27,973 nucleotides of DNA from an uncultured Clostridia bacterium (GCA_947599995.1 CANQFW010000009.1:1-27973), one strand, 5' to 3'. Positions 7,624-14,399 are shown, counted from the first letter of the stretch. Notes: a model not told the origin generated them from the letters alone. Numbers and translations are program-made.

Positions 7624-7747
7624 TGTTATTAGTCAGCCATATTTCAATATAGCATTATTTTCAGCATAAAGTTATATCTAAAAATTTTTGTAAATCTCTT
7701 AAAATTGATTTTAGATATAAAAATTTTATTAAGGCTGACTAGCAACA
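7624..7747. repeat. Nested inverted repeats between blaI operon and rep-like gene
   Basis: The outer arms AGTCAGCC (7631-7638) and GGCTGACT (7733-7740) extend outward with several further pairs. They enclose a perfect 12-bp inner stem TTATATCTAAAA (7672-7683) / TTTTAGATATAA (7709-7720). The right outer arm overlaps the stop region of the upstream rep-like gene. There is no U run after the inner stem, so a simple terminator is unlikely. A processing structure or a single-strand origin-type signal is possible. The role is unknown. Confidence 0.5.
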
Positions 7748-8649
7748 TAATATTTTCTTTCTTTATCAATATATTGTTTCAAATCTACAACACAATAGTT
7801 AGCATCAGGCATTTCTTTTCGTAATCTTCTTTCCAACTCTGTGCTACAAATAATATCTGCTTTTTTAGTAGAATTCTCCCTTATAAAATATTTGAGTCTT
7901 ATAATCTTTTCAGTATCTATAAAATAAAACATATTAATAAATTTATCTTTGTTATTTGTATATTCACAAAAACTATATTCAGATAAATAAGCTCCTTTAT
8001 AGCATTTATCTATTATTGCTTTCCATCTTATACTATGTAAATATTTTAGTTTTTCTCTATTGATTTCATTATCTTCAATAACTAATATTCGATTTAATCC
8101 AAAAGCAAAATCATTCAAATTGATTCTATTTATATCATCTATTAAAATAATAATATTTTTATATTTCATTTCTTTTTGTATATCATAAATTACAGATTCG
8201 ATATATTTACTATCATGCTCTTTAAGAATTTGATAAGCCAAGTATTCAAATCCGTTTATATTAAATATCCCTATAAATCTTCTGCCTGTTGTTGTAAATA
8301 CTCTTTTATCTTTTATTGCAAATGATGGTATAAAATCGACTGTTTTACAATGATGATAAAAAGCAGCTATGTTACTTAATCTTAATAATCTTTCTCTATA
8401 TTCTTGATTTTTATTTAATTTATTGTATTCAAAGTTTAACAATTTTACATATTGAATTCCAGATCTACCTAATACTAATATCCACTTAATTTTTCTTAAG
8501 AAATTTTTATTTATTAAATTTTTAATTCTATTTCTATAATATCTACTACTATTAAAAAAGTACTTTGCATCATTTACATTTAGGTACTGATATTTTGCAA
8601 TAAACTTTATCAATGAAATCTCATCTTCATTTGTTGGAAAATAGCTCAC
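7729..8649 (-). CDS. Replication-relaxation-like winged-helix protein
   Basis: This 306-residue protein begins with a winged-helix-like region (about 1-60: PTNEDEISLIKFIAKYQYLN, then YYRNRIKNLINKNFLRKI). Next come an alpha/beta middle with TTGRRFIGIFNINGFEYLAY and KNIIILIDDINRINL, and a basic C-terminal part. This layout recalls the replication-relaxation proteins of plasmids and integrative elements, but the resemblance is weak and from memory. GTG 8649 is chosen because GGAGG lies 8 bases before it, whereas the TTG at 8664 lies inside that site. The gene lies downstream of a second replication-type gene, with a hairpin and short repeats between them, which supports a replication or mobilisation role. 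Confidence 0.55.
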   Translation of the reverse strand: MSYFPTNEDEISLIKFIAKYQYLNVNDAKYFFNSSRYYRNRIKNLINKNFLRKIKWILVLGRSGIQYVKLLNFEYNKLNKNQEYRERLLRLSNIAAFYHHCKTVDFIPSFAIKDKRVFTTTGRRFIGIFNINGFEYLAYQILKEHDSKYIESVIYDIQKEMKYKNIIILIDDINRINLNDFAFGLNRILVIEDNEINREKLKYLHSIRWKAIIDKCYKGAYLSEYSFCEYTNNKDKFINMFYFIDTEKIIRLKYFIRENSTKKADIICSTELERRLRKEMPDANYCVVDLKQYIDKERKYYVASQP

Positions 8650-8670
8650 TTTTATCACCTCCAATACAAA

Positions 8671-8718
8671 CTAATAATTTATCAATAAATTGTCCGTTGG
8701 TAAGATATTCGATAGCAT
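8671..8718 (-). CDS. Possible 15-residue leader peptide
   Basis: ATG at 8716-8718 opens MLSNILPTDNLLINY and stops at 8671-8673, 21 bases before the GTG of the rep-like gene. A GGAGGT (complement 8735-8740) lies 16 bases upstream, rather far unless the hairpin at 8699-8737 brings it closer; part of this site is inside the outer stem. It could be a regulatory leader or chance. Confidence 0.25.
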   Translation of the reverse strand: MLSNILPTDNLLINY

Positions 8719-8737
8719 ACGCTATCGCCTACTTACC
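8699..8737. repeat. Hairpin, candidate origin or leader structure
   Basis: Two-part dyad: outer GGTAAG (8699-8704) / CTTACC (8732-8737) and inner CGATAGC (8710-8716) / GCTATCG (8721-8727) with loop ATAC. It stands between two replication-type genes, and the 10-bp repeat AACTATGCCA at 8749-8758 and 8805-8814 follows. This is the sort of structure found at replication or transfer origins, but it also lies in the 5' leader of the downstream gene and could control translation. Confidence 0.5.
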
Positions 8738-8876
8738 TCCACTTCAAAAACTATGCCACTAAAATCATAAAACCCTTGAAATATAACCATTTTTAAAAAT
8801 TAGAAACTATGCCAAATTTCTTTATTAAAAAAAGTTAATTTTACCATACTTTTCGTTACTGTAAAACTTACATTTT

Positions 8877-9569
8877 TTAGTAATTTGCACTACCATTTAT
8901 GATAGATTTTTTATAATAATTTAATAAATTATCTGTGGTATTATCCTCTGCTAGAAAATATAGATTTATCAAATTCTCTCTATTTACTTTTTGCAGTATA
9001 AATTGAAAGTTACTATTATACAAATCATATAAAACATATATAATATTTTTTAACATATTAATTTCATCTTCATTCATATGTTCAATCATATAAGGTTCAT
9101 AATTGAATTCTAATCTATTAATTATTTTTAAAAATTTCATTGGAATTTCGTTACTCTTATTTATAATTAAATAAAATATATCATCTATATTATATTTTAT
9201 ATTATTATCTTTAACAATTTTGTTAATACCCTCTTTACTTTTTGGTATATAGGGGTATTGATTTTTTTGATAATAGGGTATATCTACAATATAAATATTT
9301 CTTGATATTATTTCTTTATTTTCATTCCTTATAATTTCCGTTTCTATATATCCAAGTTCTTGCAAATGTGAAATCCATCTGCTAACTGAGATGGTTGTTA
9401 CATTATATAAATCTGCAAAATATTTATTCTGAGCATAGCAATAACCATTTTTATTTGCTAATGCTGTAATTTCTCCATATAATAATTTTTCTGCATATTT
9501 TAGATTAGTGTCATACCTAACTGTTGCAGGTATGATTGCATAATAATTGGGTTGTTCTTTTTTACTCAT
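8877..9569 (-). CDS. Replication initiator-like protein with HTH_36-type winged helix
   Basis: This 230-residue protein opens with PNYYAIIPATVRYDTNLKYA then EKLLYGEITALANKNGYCYA. The recognition segment NKYFADLYNVTTISVSRWIS follows, and then a wing LGYIETEIIRNENKEIISR. This is the standard start of HTH_36/RepA-type replication proteins of Firmicute plasmids and integrative elements, which bind iterons at an origin. The C-terminal half is Asn/Ile-rich and not recognised. The start is at 9569, where GGAGG lies 7 bases upstream, not the longer GTG/ATG reading from 9608. A strong terminator at 9639-9674 separates it from the tRNA unit upstream, so it needs its own promoter; the GAAGGGCAAATTT element at 9600-9612 may be part of it. 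Confidence 0.7.
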   Translation of the reverse strand: MSKKEQPNYYAIIPATVRYDTNLKYAEKLLYGEITALANKNGYCYAQNKYFADLYNVTTISVSRWISHLQELGYIETEIIRNENKEIISRNIYIVDIPYYQKNQYPYIPKSKEGINKIVKDNNIKYNIDDIFYLIINKSNEIPMKFLKIINRLEFNYEPYMIEHMNEDEINMLKNIIYVLYDLYNSNFQFILQKVNRENLINLYFLAEDNTTDNLLNYYKKSIINGSANY

Positions 9570-9638
9570 ATTATGACCTCCATATCTTTTAATTTTGCTG
9601 AAGGGCAAATTTAAAAAGTATGAAAGTGTTTATAAGCG

Positions 9639-9674
9639 AAAAAAAGAGACTTTACTTTTTATAGTAAAATCTCT
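9639..9674 (-). terminator. Terminator of the tRNA-fMet transcription unit
   Basis: On the minus strand, a 12-bp stem (AGAGA...TTTACT pairing AGTAAA...TCTCT with one G-U wobble) with loop 9657-9662 is followed by seven U residues. It lies 53 bases past the CCA end of the intact tRNA and stops the tRNA transcript before the replication gene. Confidence 0.8.
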
Positions 9675-9687
9675 GTATTAAAAATTA

Positions 9688-9711
9688 CACTTAAAGGGAC
9701 ATCCCTTTAGG
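9688..9711. repeat. Right inner arm-type repeat, inverted
   Basis: 9688-9702 is the exact reverse complement of 193-207 at the left end, and a second, opposite half-unit ATCCCTTTAG follows at once. Together with 9717-9733 (16 of 17 matches to the inverse of 131-147) it mirrors the left end. It is probably an integrase or excisionase arm site. Confidence 0.55.
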
Positions 9712-9726
9712 TAAAAACTTCCGAAT

Positions 9727-9802
9727 TGGTTGCGGGAGAAGGACTCGAACCTTCGACCTTCGGGTTATGAGCCCGACGAGCTGCCAACTGCTCCATCCCG
9801 CG
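9727..9802 (-). tRNA. Intact initiator tRNA-fMet (CAT), carried by the element
   Basis: A 76-nt cloverleaf with encoded CCA. Acceptor CGCGGGA/TCCCGCA has the C1-A72 mismatch. The D stem is GAGC/GCTC with A11-U24. The anticodon stem TCGGG/CCCGA has three consecutive G-C pairs next to loop CTCATAA. The T arm is GAAGG/CCTTC. All three features mark a formyl-methionine initiator tRNA. It lies inside the element, about 190 bases downstream of the interrupted host copy and in the same direction. It differs from the reconstructed host copy at three base pairs (7:66, 50:64, 52:62), each changed on both sides, so both are functional designs. I see no strong promoter in 9803-9991; the host promoter at 10047-10076 points toward it. 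Confidence 0.95.
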
Positions 9803-9830
9803 ATGTTTAATTAAATATTGTGCTTTTTTT

Positions 9831-9848
9831 GTCCCTTTAATGTCCCTT
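9831..9848. repeat. Right outer arm-type repeat
   Basis: An exact 18-bp direct copy of 184-201 (two GTCCCTT units). Its position to the right of the intact tRNA shows that the element extends past that tRNA to the junction at 9992-10004. Confidence 0.65.
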
Positions 9849-9991
9849 TATAATTTGATTTTTAATAATTTTTATTAAGTTTTAATAATCTTAAAAGTTT
9901 TATTAAAGGTTAGAGCAAAATATATAATTTTCAATGTTTTTGTGTTCTATCAACGGTTTTGAGCTTTAGCTATTCTTCGGTGCTACTCTGT

Positions 9992-10029
9992 TTATGAGCC
10001 CGACGAGCTGCCAACTGCTCCACCCCGCG
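9992..10029 (-). pseudogene. Stranded 5' half of the host tRNA-fMet gene, with attR core
   Basis: The minus strand reads acceptor CGCGGGG, a D arm identical to the intact tRNA, and the anticodon stem 5' strand and loop through A38. It then breaks into unrelated sequence at 9991. G7 pairs with C66 of the 3' half at 31-81. The two halves add up to exactly 76 nt, with the anticodon core present in both. The attR core is 9992-10004. The half keeps the original promoter and would be transcribed as the leader of the element tRNA. It cannot make a tRNA itself. Confidence 0.9.
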
Positions 10030-10046
10030 ATATACGAACAATTTAT

Positions 10047-10076
10047 ATTATACACTATACTTATATGATTTGTCAA
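10047..10076 (-). promoter_or_regulatory. Host tRNA-fMet promoter, now reading into the element
   Basis: The minus strand carries a perfect TTGACA (complement 10071-10076), 18 bases, and a perfect TATAAT (complement 10047-10052). Predicted initiation near 10040 is 11 bases before C1 of the truncated tRNA half. The transcript would pass the half gene and about 190 bases of element DNA, then the intact tRNA-fMet, and end at 9639-9674. Confidence 0.8.
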
Positions 10077-10125
10077 TACATTTATAAAAATAAATAAAAA
10101 AATAAATAAAAAATATTATAAAATC

Positions 10126-10153
10126 TTTACAAAAAAAATATAAGGTATATAAT
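10126..10153 (+). promoter_or_regulatory. Promoter of the V/A-type ATPase operon
   Basis: TTTACA (10126-10131), a 16-base spacer and TATAAT (10148-10153), divergent from the tRNA promoter. The leader of about 95 bases before the first gene includes a 17-codon open frame (10184-10237, MIIEAARIITTISLYLS) with only a weak GCAGGG before it. Confidence 0.55.
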
Positions 10154-10254
10154 AAATAAAAAAATACATTGCAGGGTATAGTAATGATTATAGAAGCAGC
10201 CAGAATAATAACAACAATAAGTTTATACTTGTCATAAAGGAAGGAAGTCTAAGG

Positions 10255-10578
10255 ATGGATGAGTTTTTAAACGAAATCATAGAAATAGAAAATAAAACAA
10301 AAGCAATTATAGATGGTGTAGAAAACAAAAAAGAAAATATAGATGATTTGATTGAAACAGAATTAGAAAAAGCAAAAAATATGATTGACGTAAGGTATAA
10401 CACAAAAATAAACTTTAGAAAAAGAGAAATAGAAAAAAAATTAAAAGAGCAAAATGATAAAATAGAAAATAATTTGAAAATAGAATTAGAAACAATGCAA
10501 AAAAGCTATTATGAAAAAAAGCAAGAAAAGATAGACGAAATATTAAATAATATATATTCAAACGTAACAGTTAAATAG
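10255..10578 (+). CDS. ntpF: V/A-type ATPase peripheral stalk subunit (G/H)
   Basis: This 107-residue, highly charged, cysteine-free protein is almost entirely heptad-like coiled coil (IEIENKTKAIIDGVENKKEN through EKKLKEQNDKIENNLKIELE). That is the form of the G/H stalk subunit that pairs with subunit E and ties the catalytic head to the membrane stator. Assignment rests on size, composition and first position in the operon, where Enterococcus-type ntp operons also place this subunit. AAGGAAG precedes the ATG. Sequence identity alone would not settle it, since coiled coils look alike. Confidence 0.75.
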   Translation: MDEFLNEIIEIENKTKAIIDGVENKKENIDDLIETELEKAKNMIDVRYNTKINFRKREIEKKLKEQNDKIENNLKIELETMQKSYYEKKQEKIDEILNNIYSNVTVK

Positions 10579-10673
10579 ATGAAATTAATTGATGCTTGTA
10601 TTTTTTTGCCTAGGTTATATATAAGCTTATAAATAACACTTTTTGGTAAGTCTAGTTAGGAGGAATGAAATTT

Positions 10674-11675
10674 ATGAACTTAAGATACGCGAGTATAAAT
10701 GCAAAACTTAAAGGTATGTATGCAAAGTTTTTAAATAAAGATGAATTATATCAATTATCTAGGCAAAACGACCTAAAAAATGCGGTATATTTTATAAAAA
10801 ATGAATTGGAGGTCTTAAAAAATATTGATGAAAATGTAACAAGACTCACAATGGAAAAAGAACTAGATAAGATGATAATTGAAGACATATATAAAATAGA
10901 AAAAATATTACCAGAAAAAGAAAAAGAAATTTTTAAAACATATATATCAAAGTATGAAATAAAATGCATAATCGAGATTTATAAAAGTGTTCACAATAAT
11001 ATAGATATAAATAATTCGTCAGAATTAGTTAATGTATGGACAAAAGAAATTTTTAAAAATATCAAACAAATCAGTTTTGCTACAAATGATGAACAATTTT
11101 GTGAAGCATTAAAAAATTCAAGATATTACAAAGTTATAAAAGAATATATAGAAAATAAATCAGAGTCCTTGGCAGATTTAGAAATGGCTTTATATAAAAA
11201 ATATTTTAAAGACTTATATTCAAAACTAATTAAGTTAAATAAAAAAGCACTTAACCTTATAGGTCAAAATATAGATTTACTAAATATTCAGTGGATATAT
11301 AGAATGAAAAAATACTATAGATTATCAAAAGAAGAAGTCAGAAAAAAAATATTAAACATAAATTATTATTTAACCAAGCAGTCAATAGAAGATTTATTGG
11401 AATTAAAGAATTACGAAGATCTAAAAAGAATAATAGATTCAACAAAATATTCAAAAATTGTTCAAAATATTGAAGAAAAATCCTTAGAGTATGAAATTAA
11501 TAAATATTTATATAATAAATGCAAAAAAGAATTTATGATAGGAAGATATAATATAAACACTGTATTTTGCTATATGACTTTAAAAGAATTTCAAAAGCAG
11601 AATATAATAAATATTTTAGGAGGTATTAATTATAAAATAGACAAAAGAGAAATTGAAAGTAAAATTATTACATAG
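10674..11675 (+). CDS. ntpC: V/A-type ATPase subunit C (d)
   Basis: This 333-residue, helix-rich soluble subunit sits on top of the membrane ring and couples it to the central stalk (F and D). The start NLRYASINAKLKGMYAKFLN and the motif LEMALYKKYFKDLYSKLIKL fit the vATP-synt_AC39 family. A partly repeated helical organisation is visible, ending FCYMTLKEFQKQNIINILGG. The ATG at 10674 is preferred to 10665 because AGGAGG ends only one base before the latter. The subunit sits ahead of I and K, unlike the usual I-K-E-C order. Confidence 0.85.
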   Translation: MNLRYASINAKLKGMYAKFLNKDELYQLSRQNDLKNAVYFIKNELEVLKNIDENVTRLTMEKELDKMIIEDIYKIEKILPEKEKEIFKTYISKYEIKCIIEIYKSVHNNIDINNSSELVNVWTKEIFKNIKQISFATNDEQFCEALKNSRYYKVIKEYIENKSESLADLEMALYKKYFKDLYSKLIKLNKKALNLIGQNIDLLNIQWIYRMKKYYRLSKEEVRKKILNINYYLTKQSIEDLLELKNYEDLKRIIDSTKYSKIVQNIEEKSLEYEINKYLYNKCKKEFMIGRYNINTVFCYMTLKEFQKQNIINILGGINYKIDKREIESKIIT

Positions 11676-11694
11676 GAATTAGGAGGAATTACAA

Positions 11695-13581
11695 ATGGCG
11701 GTCGAGAAAATGAAGTTATTAAGTGTAGTAGGCAAAGAAGAAAAAATTGAAGACTTTATTTCTGAGTATCTATTAGAAAGTGGCATGCAACCAGAAGATG
11801 CATTAAAAGTATATGAAAAAGGATGGAAACTGTCATATTTTGATTATGATACCAAGGCAAAAGATACACTAAAAAGATGTCAGAAAATAATGGATGAACT
11901 AGGATTAGACTATAGTAAAAATTATACCAAAGTAAAGCTTGAAAGTAAAATCACAGAAATTATAAATGCTTTAGAACCTATAGAAACACAATTAGAAAAT
12001 GCTAATAAAATTATATTAGAAGCAAATAAAGACATAAAAAAATTAGAAGAAAATAAAATTTCCGTTGAGAGATTAAAGAATCTAGATATTGATATAAGCA
12101 AATTATATAAATCAAGATATATAAAATTTAGATATGGTAGATTAACAAAAGAATACTATGAAAAAGTGAAATTAGAAATTGAAAATATGGATGCTATAAT
12201 GTCTAAAGTTGAAGAAGAAAAAAATGACGTCTGGATAGTTTATTTTACAACAAAAGAATTTGAATCTAAAGTAGATAGCTATTTTAATGTTATGAAATTC
12301 GAAAGAATGTGGATATCAGAAGACATTGATGGCGTACCAAGAGATATGATAAAAAAAATAAATTATGCAATAGATGAAAAGAAAAATGAAGTAGAAATGC
12401 AAAAAGAACATATTAAACATATTAAAAATGAGTATGAGTCGACTTTGATGTATATATACAGACAATTAGTAGAGCTCGAAAAGGTAAACTATATAAAAAA
12501 ATATTTTGCACATGATAATAATGACAATTTTTATCTAATAGGGTGGATGCCAGAGAGTGAATTAAAAGAGATTTTGCCAAAGTTATCAAAAGATAAAAAC
12601 TTGCAATATAAAATTAAAAATCATGATGAGGTTGCACACACTCCACCGACACATCTAAAAAATAATAAAATAATTAGTAAGTTTGAAAAAATTGTAGAAA
12701 TGTATGGTGTCCCAAATTACAATGAAACAGATCCAACGGTTTTTGTTGCAATAACTGCATTTTTAATGTTTGGATTTATGTTTGGTGATGTAGGACAAGG
12801 ATTTTGTATAGCTATAATAGGGCTAATTCTTAGCAAAAGAAAAAGTGGACTAGGGCCCATTCTTATAGCTGGGGGAATATCAGCTATAATATTTGGATTT
12901 TTATATGGAAGCATATTTGGAAAAGAAGGTATTCTGCCAAGTATATTAATTAGTCCTATGGATAATATAACGACTATGCTTATATCAGGAATTGCTTTTG
13001 GAGTTGTTCTTATATTAATCTCTATGTTAATTAATATAAAGAATGGAATAAAAAATAAAGATATTAAAAAAATATTCTTTAGTCAAAATGGACTCGCAGG
13101 ACTGCTTTTCTATTCTATTATAATTGGTGCTGTGATTTATTACTTTGTTAAAGGTAAGATGATAGTTTCATTTGGCATATTGGCTATTGTCCTAGTTTCC
13201 TTGTTACTTGTTATAATGTTTAAGGATAGATTAGAAAATATTATAAAGAAAAATAAGGATAAAGAAAAAAGTTCCATTGTAGAGATGGTTTCGGAAATTC
13301 TAGAGATGCTCTTATCAGTAGCTAGTAATACTATTTCATTTGTTAGGTTGTCTGCTTTTGCCATAAATCATGTAGGATTATGTATGGCAGTTTATATTTT
13401 GTCTAATATGGCTAGTGGAGCTGGTAACATTGCTATTGCAATTATTGGTAACATTATTGTAATTGTTTTAGAGGGCTTAATTGTTGCAATACAAGTATTG
13501 AGACTTGAATACTACGAGTTGTTCAGTAGATTTTATCAAGGAGATGGAAAGGCTTATAGGCCTATAAAATCGGAAATATAA
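11695..13581 (+). CDS. ntpI: V/A-type ATPase subunit I (membrane stator, a)
   Basis: This 628-residue protein has two halves. The N-terminal cytoplasmic arm (about 1-340) has long coiled coils. The membrane part (about 345-628) has roughly seven to eight helices, starting at VFVAITAFLMFGFMFGDVGQ and including ISFVRLSAFAINHVGLCMAV, where the arginine is the conserved one of the ion half-channel, and LEGLIVAIQVLRLEYYELFS. It forms the ion path with the K ring and anchors the peripheral stalk. AGGAGG lies 7 bases before the ATG. The length is normal for bacterial subunit I. Confidence 0.93.
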   Translation: MAVEKMKLLSVVGKEEKIEDFISEYLLESGMQPEDALKVYEKGWKLSYFDYDTKAKDTLKRCQKIMDELGLDYSKNYTKVKLESKITEIINALEPIETQLENANKIILEANKDIKKLEENKISVERLKNLDIDISKLYKSRYIKFRYGRLTKEYYEKVKLEIENMDAIMSKVEEEKNDVWIVYFTTKEFESKVDSYFNVMKFERMWISEDIDGVPRDMIKKINYAIDEKKNEVEMQKEHIKHIKNEYESTLMYIYRQLVELEKVNYIKKYFAHDNNDNFYLIGWMPESELKEILPKLSKDKNLQYKIKNHDEVAHTPPTHLKNNKIISKFEKIVEMYGVPNYNETDPTVFVAITAFLMFGFMFGDVGQGFCIAIIGLILSKRKSGLGPILIAGGISAIIFGFLYGSIFGKEGILPSILISPMDNITTMLISGIAFGVVLILISMLINIKNGIKNKDIKKIFFSQNGLAGLLFYSIIIGAVIYYFVKGKMIVSFGILAIVLVSLLLVIMFKDRLENIIKKNKDKEKSSIVEMVSEILEMLLSVASNTISFVRLSAFAINHVGLCMAVYILSNMASGAGNIAIAIIGNIIVIVLEGLIVAIQVLRLEYYELFSRFYQGDGKAYRPIKSEI

Positions 13582-13652
13582 GTATACTAAAAAATAAATT
13601 CATAAGGATTATATATAAATAAAAAAATAAATAAAAAAGGAATGTGATTGAG

Positions 13653-14090
13653 ATGAAAAAATTTTATAAATTTGTGTTATTAATTGTCATATTATTATCA
13701 ATTTTTGTGGGAAATTATGTATATGCTGCAAATACTACTGTATCTAATAAATCAAATACTACTACTTCTAATGTTGTAGAAGAAGGAAACGCTATATATT
13801 CTGCACATGAAGGTGAAGTTCTAACTCAAAATAATGAAGATGCAAAAGAAGAAGAAAAAGTCGAAGATAAAAGTAAAGATAAGGGAGTTGCAATGATTGC
13901 AGCAGCACTTGCAACTGGATTGGCCTGTATAGGTGCAGGTATTGCAGTAGCTGTTGTTGCATCAAGTGCCGTTGGAGCAGTTAGTGAGAACCCAAGTCTA
14001 TTAGGAAAAACAATTATATTTGCAGGTCTTGCAGAAGGTATTGCAATATATGGACTTATAATTTCTATAATGATACTAAACCAGGCCTAA
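13653..14090 (+). CDS. ntpK: V/A-type ATPase rotor ring subunit K (c) with signal peptide and acidic extension
   Basis: The 145-residue protein has a signal peptide (KKFYKFVLLIVILLSIFV, likely cut after VYA near residue 25). An acidic Ser/Asn/Glu-rich linker follows to about residue 75, then a two-helix hairpin. Helix 1 is GVAMIAAALATGLACIGAGI; helix 2 carries the ion-binding glutamate in FAGLAEGIAIYGLIISIMIL. The mature ring protein therefore has one hairpin, like F-type c, not the four helices of Enterococcus NtpK. Helix 1 lacks the glutamine of typical sodium-binding c subunits, so the ion is uncertain. The ATG at 13653 is used because AAAGGA fits it better than the GTG at 13644. A hairpin follows the gene. 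Confidence 0.88.
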   Translation: MKKFYKFVLLIVILLSIFVGNYVYAANTTVSNKSNTTTSNVVEEGNAIYSAHEGEVLTQNNEDAKEEEKVEDKSKDKGVAMIAAALATGLACIGAGIAVAVVASSAVGAVSENPSLLGKTIIFAGLAEGIAIYGLIISIMILNQA

Positions 14091-14104
14091 TTTTATTGCT
14101 CCTA

Positions 14105-14126
14105 ATTTTAGATAGTTATCTAAAAT
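14105..14126 (+). promoter_or_regulatory. Intercistronic hairpin after ntpK
   Basis: ATTTTAGATA (14105-14114) and TATCTAAAAT (14117-14126) form a near-perfect dyad just after the ntpK stop. No U run follows, so it is not a terminator. Such hairpins often protect the 3' end of an upstream cistron, which would suit a ring subunit needed in many copies. That role is inferred. Confidence 0.45.
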
Positions 14127-14165
14127 GGTTATTAAACGAAGGAAGGGAGAAAAGCAAAATATAAG

Positions 14166-14399
14166 ATGAAGATAGTAGGTATATGTAAAACAATAGAATT
14201 AGCAGTAGGACTTAAGCTTGGCGGGATTGACTGCCAAGTTTTTGAAAATGGGGATATTATGCAAAAATTAAATGAATTAAAAAAGATAAAAGATATAGGG
14301 ATTATCGTAATTGATGAAGAATTATATAAAAATGCTGAAGAAGAATTAAATGACTTTAGAAAAAATAATAAAATTCCACTAATAGTAAGGTTAGATTAG
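14166..14399 (+). CDS. ntpG: V/A-type ATPase subunit F
   Basis: This 77-residue protein, short for the family (usually about 100), has the Rossmann-like fold start MKIVGICKTIELAVGLKLGG, then KIKDIGIIVIDEELYKNAEE and the final strand IPLIVRL. The usual C-terminal helix seems to be missing or reduced. Subunit F binds subunit D in the central rotor shaft. GGAAGGGAG precedes the ATG. Confidence 0.85.
   Translation: MKIVGICKTIELAVGLKLGGIDCQVFENGDIMQKLNELKKIKDIGIIVIDEELYKNAEEELNDFRKNNKIPLIVRLD

Larger units (their letters stand above)
69..10004. mobile_element. Integrative element inserted in an initiator tRNA gene
   Basis: The element is bounded by two direct copies of TTATGAGCCCGAC, at 69-81 and 9992-10004. 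Outside each copy lies one half of the same tRNA-fMet gene. Inside are an integrase and an excisionase-like gene at the left, replication-type genes at the right, 18-bp arm-type repeats near both ends (184-201 and 9831-9848), a type I toxin-antitoxin pair, a BlaI/BlaR1-like operon and a complete tRNA-fMet. I find no relaxase, VirD4, VirB4 or phage structural gene, so it is neither a full conjugative element nor a prophage. It could be mobilised in trans or be a satellite. The integrase frameshift may make it immobile. Boundaries are inferred from the repeat and the tRNA halves. Confidence 0.85.

Noticed and set aside
9727..9802. Intact tRNA as an ordinary hybrid attR (host 5' half plus element 3' half), with the element ending there
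   Set aside because: The host gene would then have had A7 opposite C66. The outer 5' half at 9992-10029 gives a proper G7-C66 pair with the left 3' half, and the 18-bp arm repeat recurs to the right of the intact tRNA.
9951..9990. CRISPR repeat or tracrRNA-like sequence (GTTTTGAGCTTTAGCTATTC)
   Set aside because: A single short resemblance; no repeat-spacer array and no cas gene in the window.
69..10004. Prophage or full conjugative element
   Set aside because: No capsid, tail, lysis, relaxase, coupling protein or type IV secretion gene is present.
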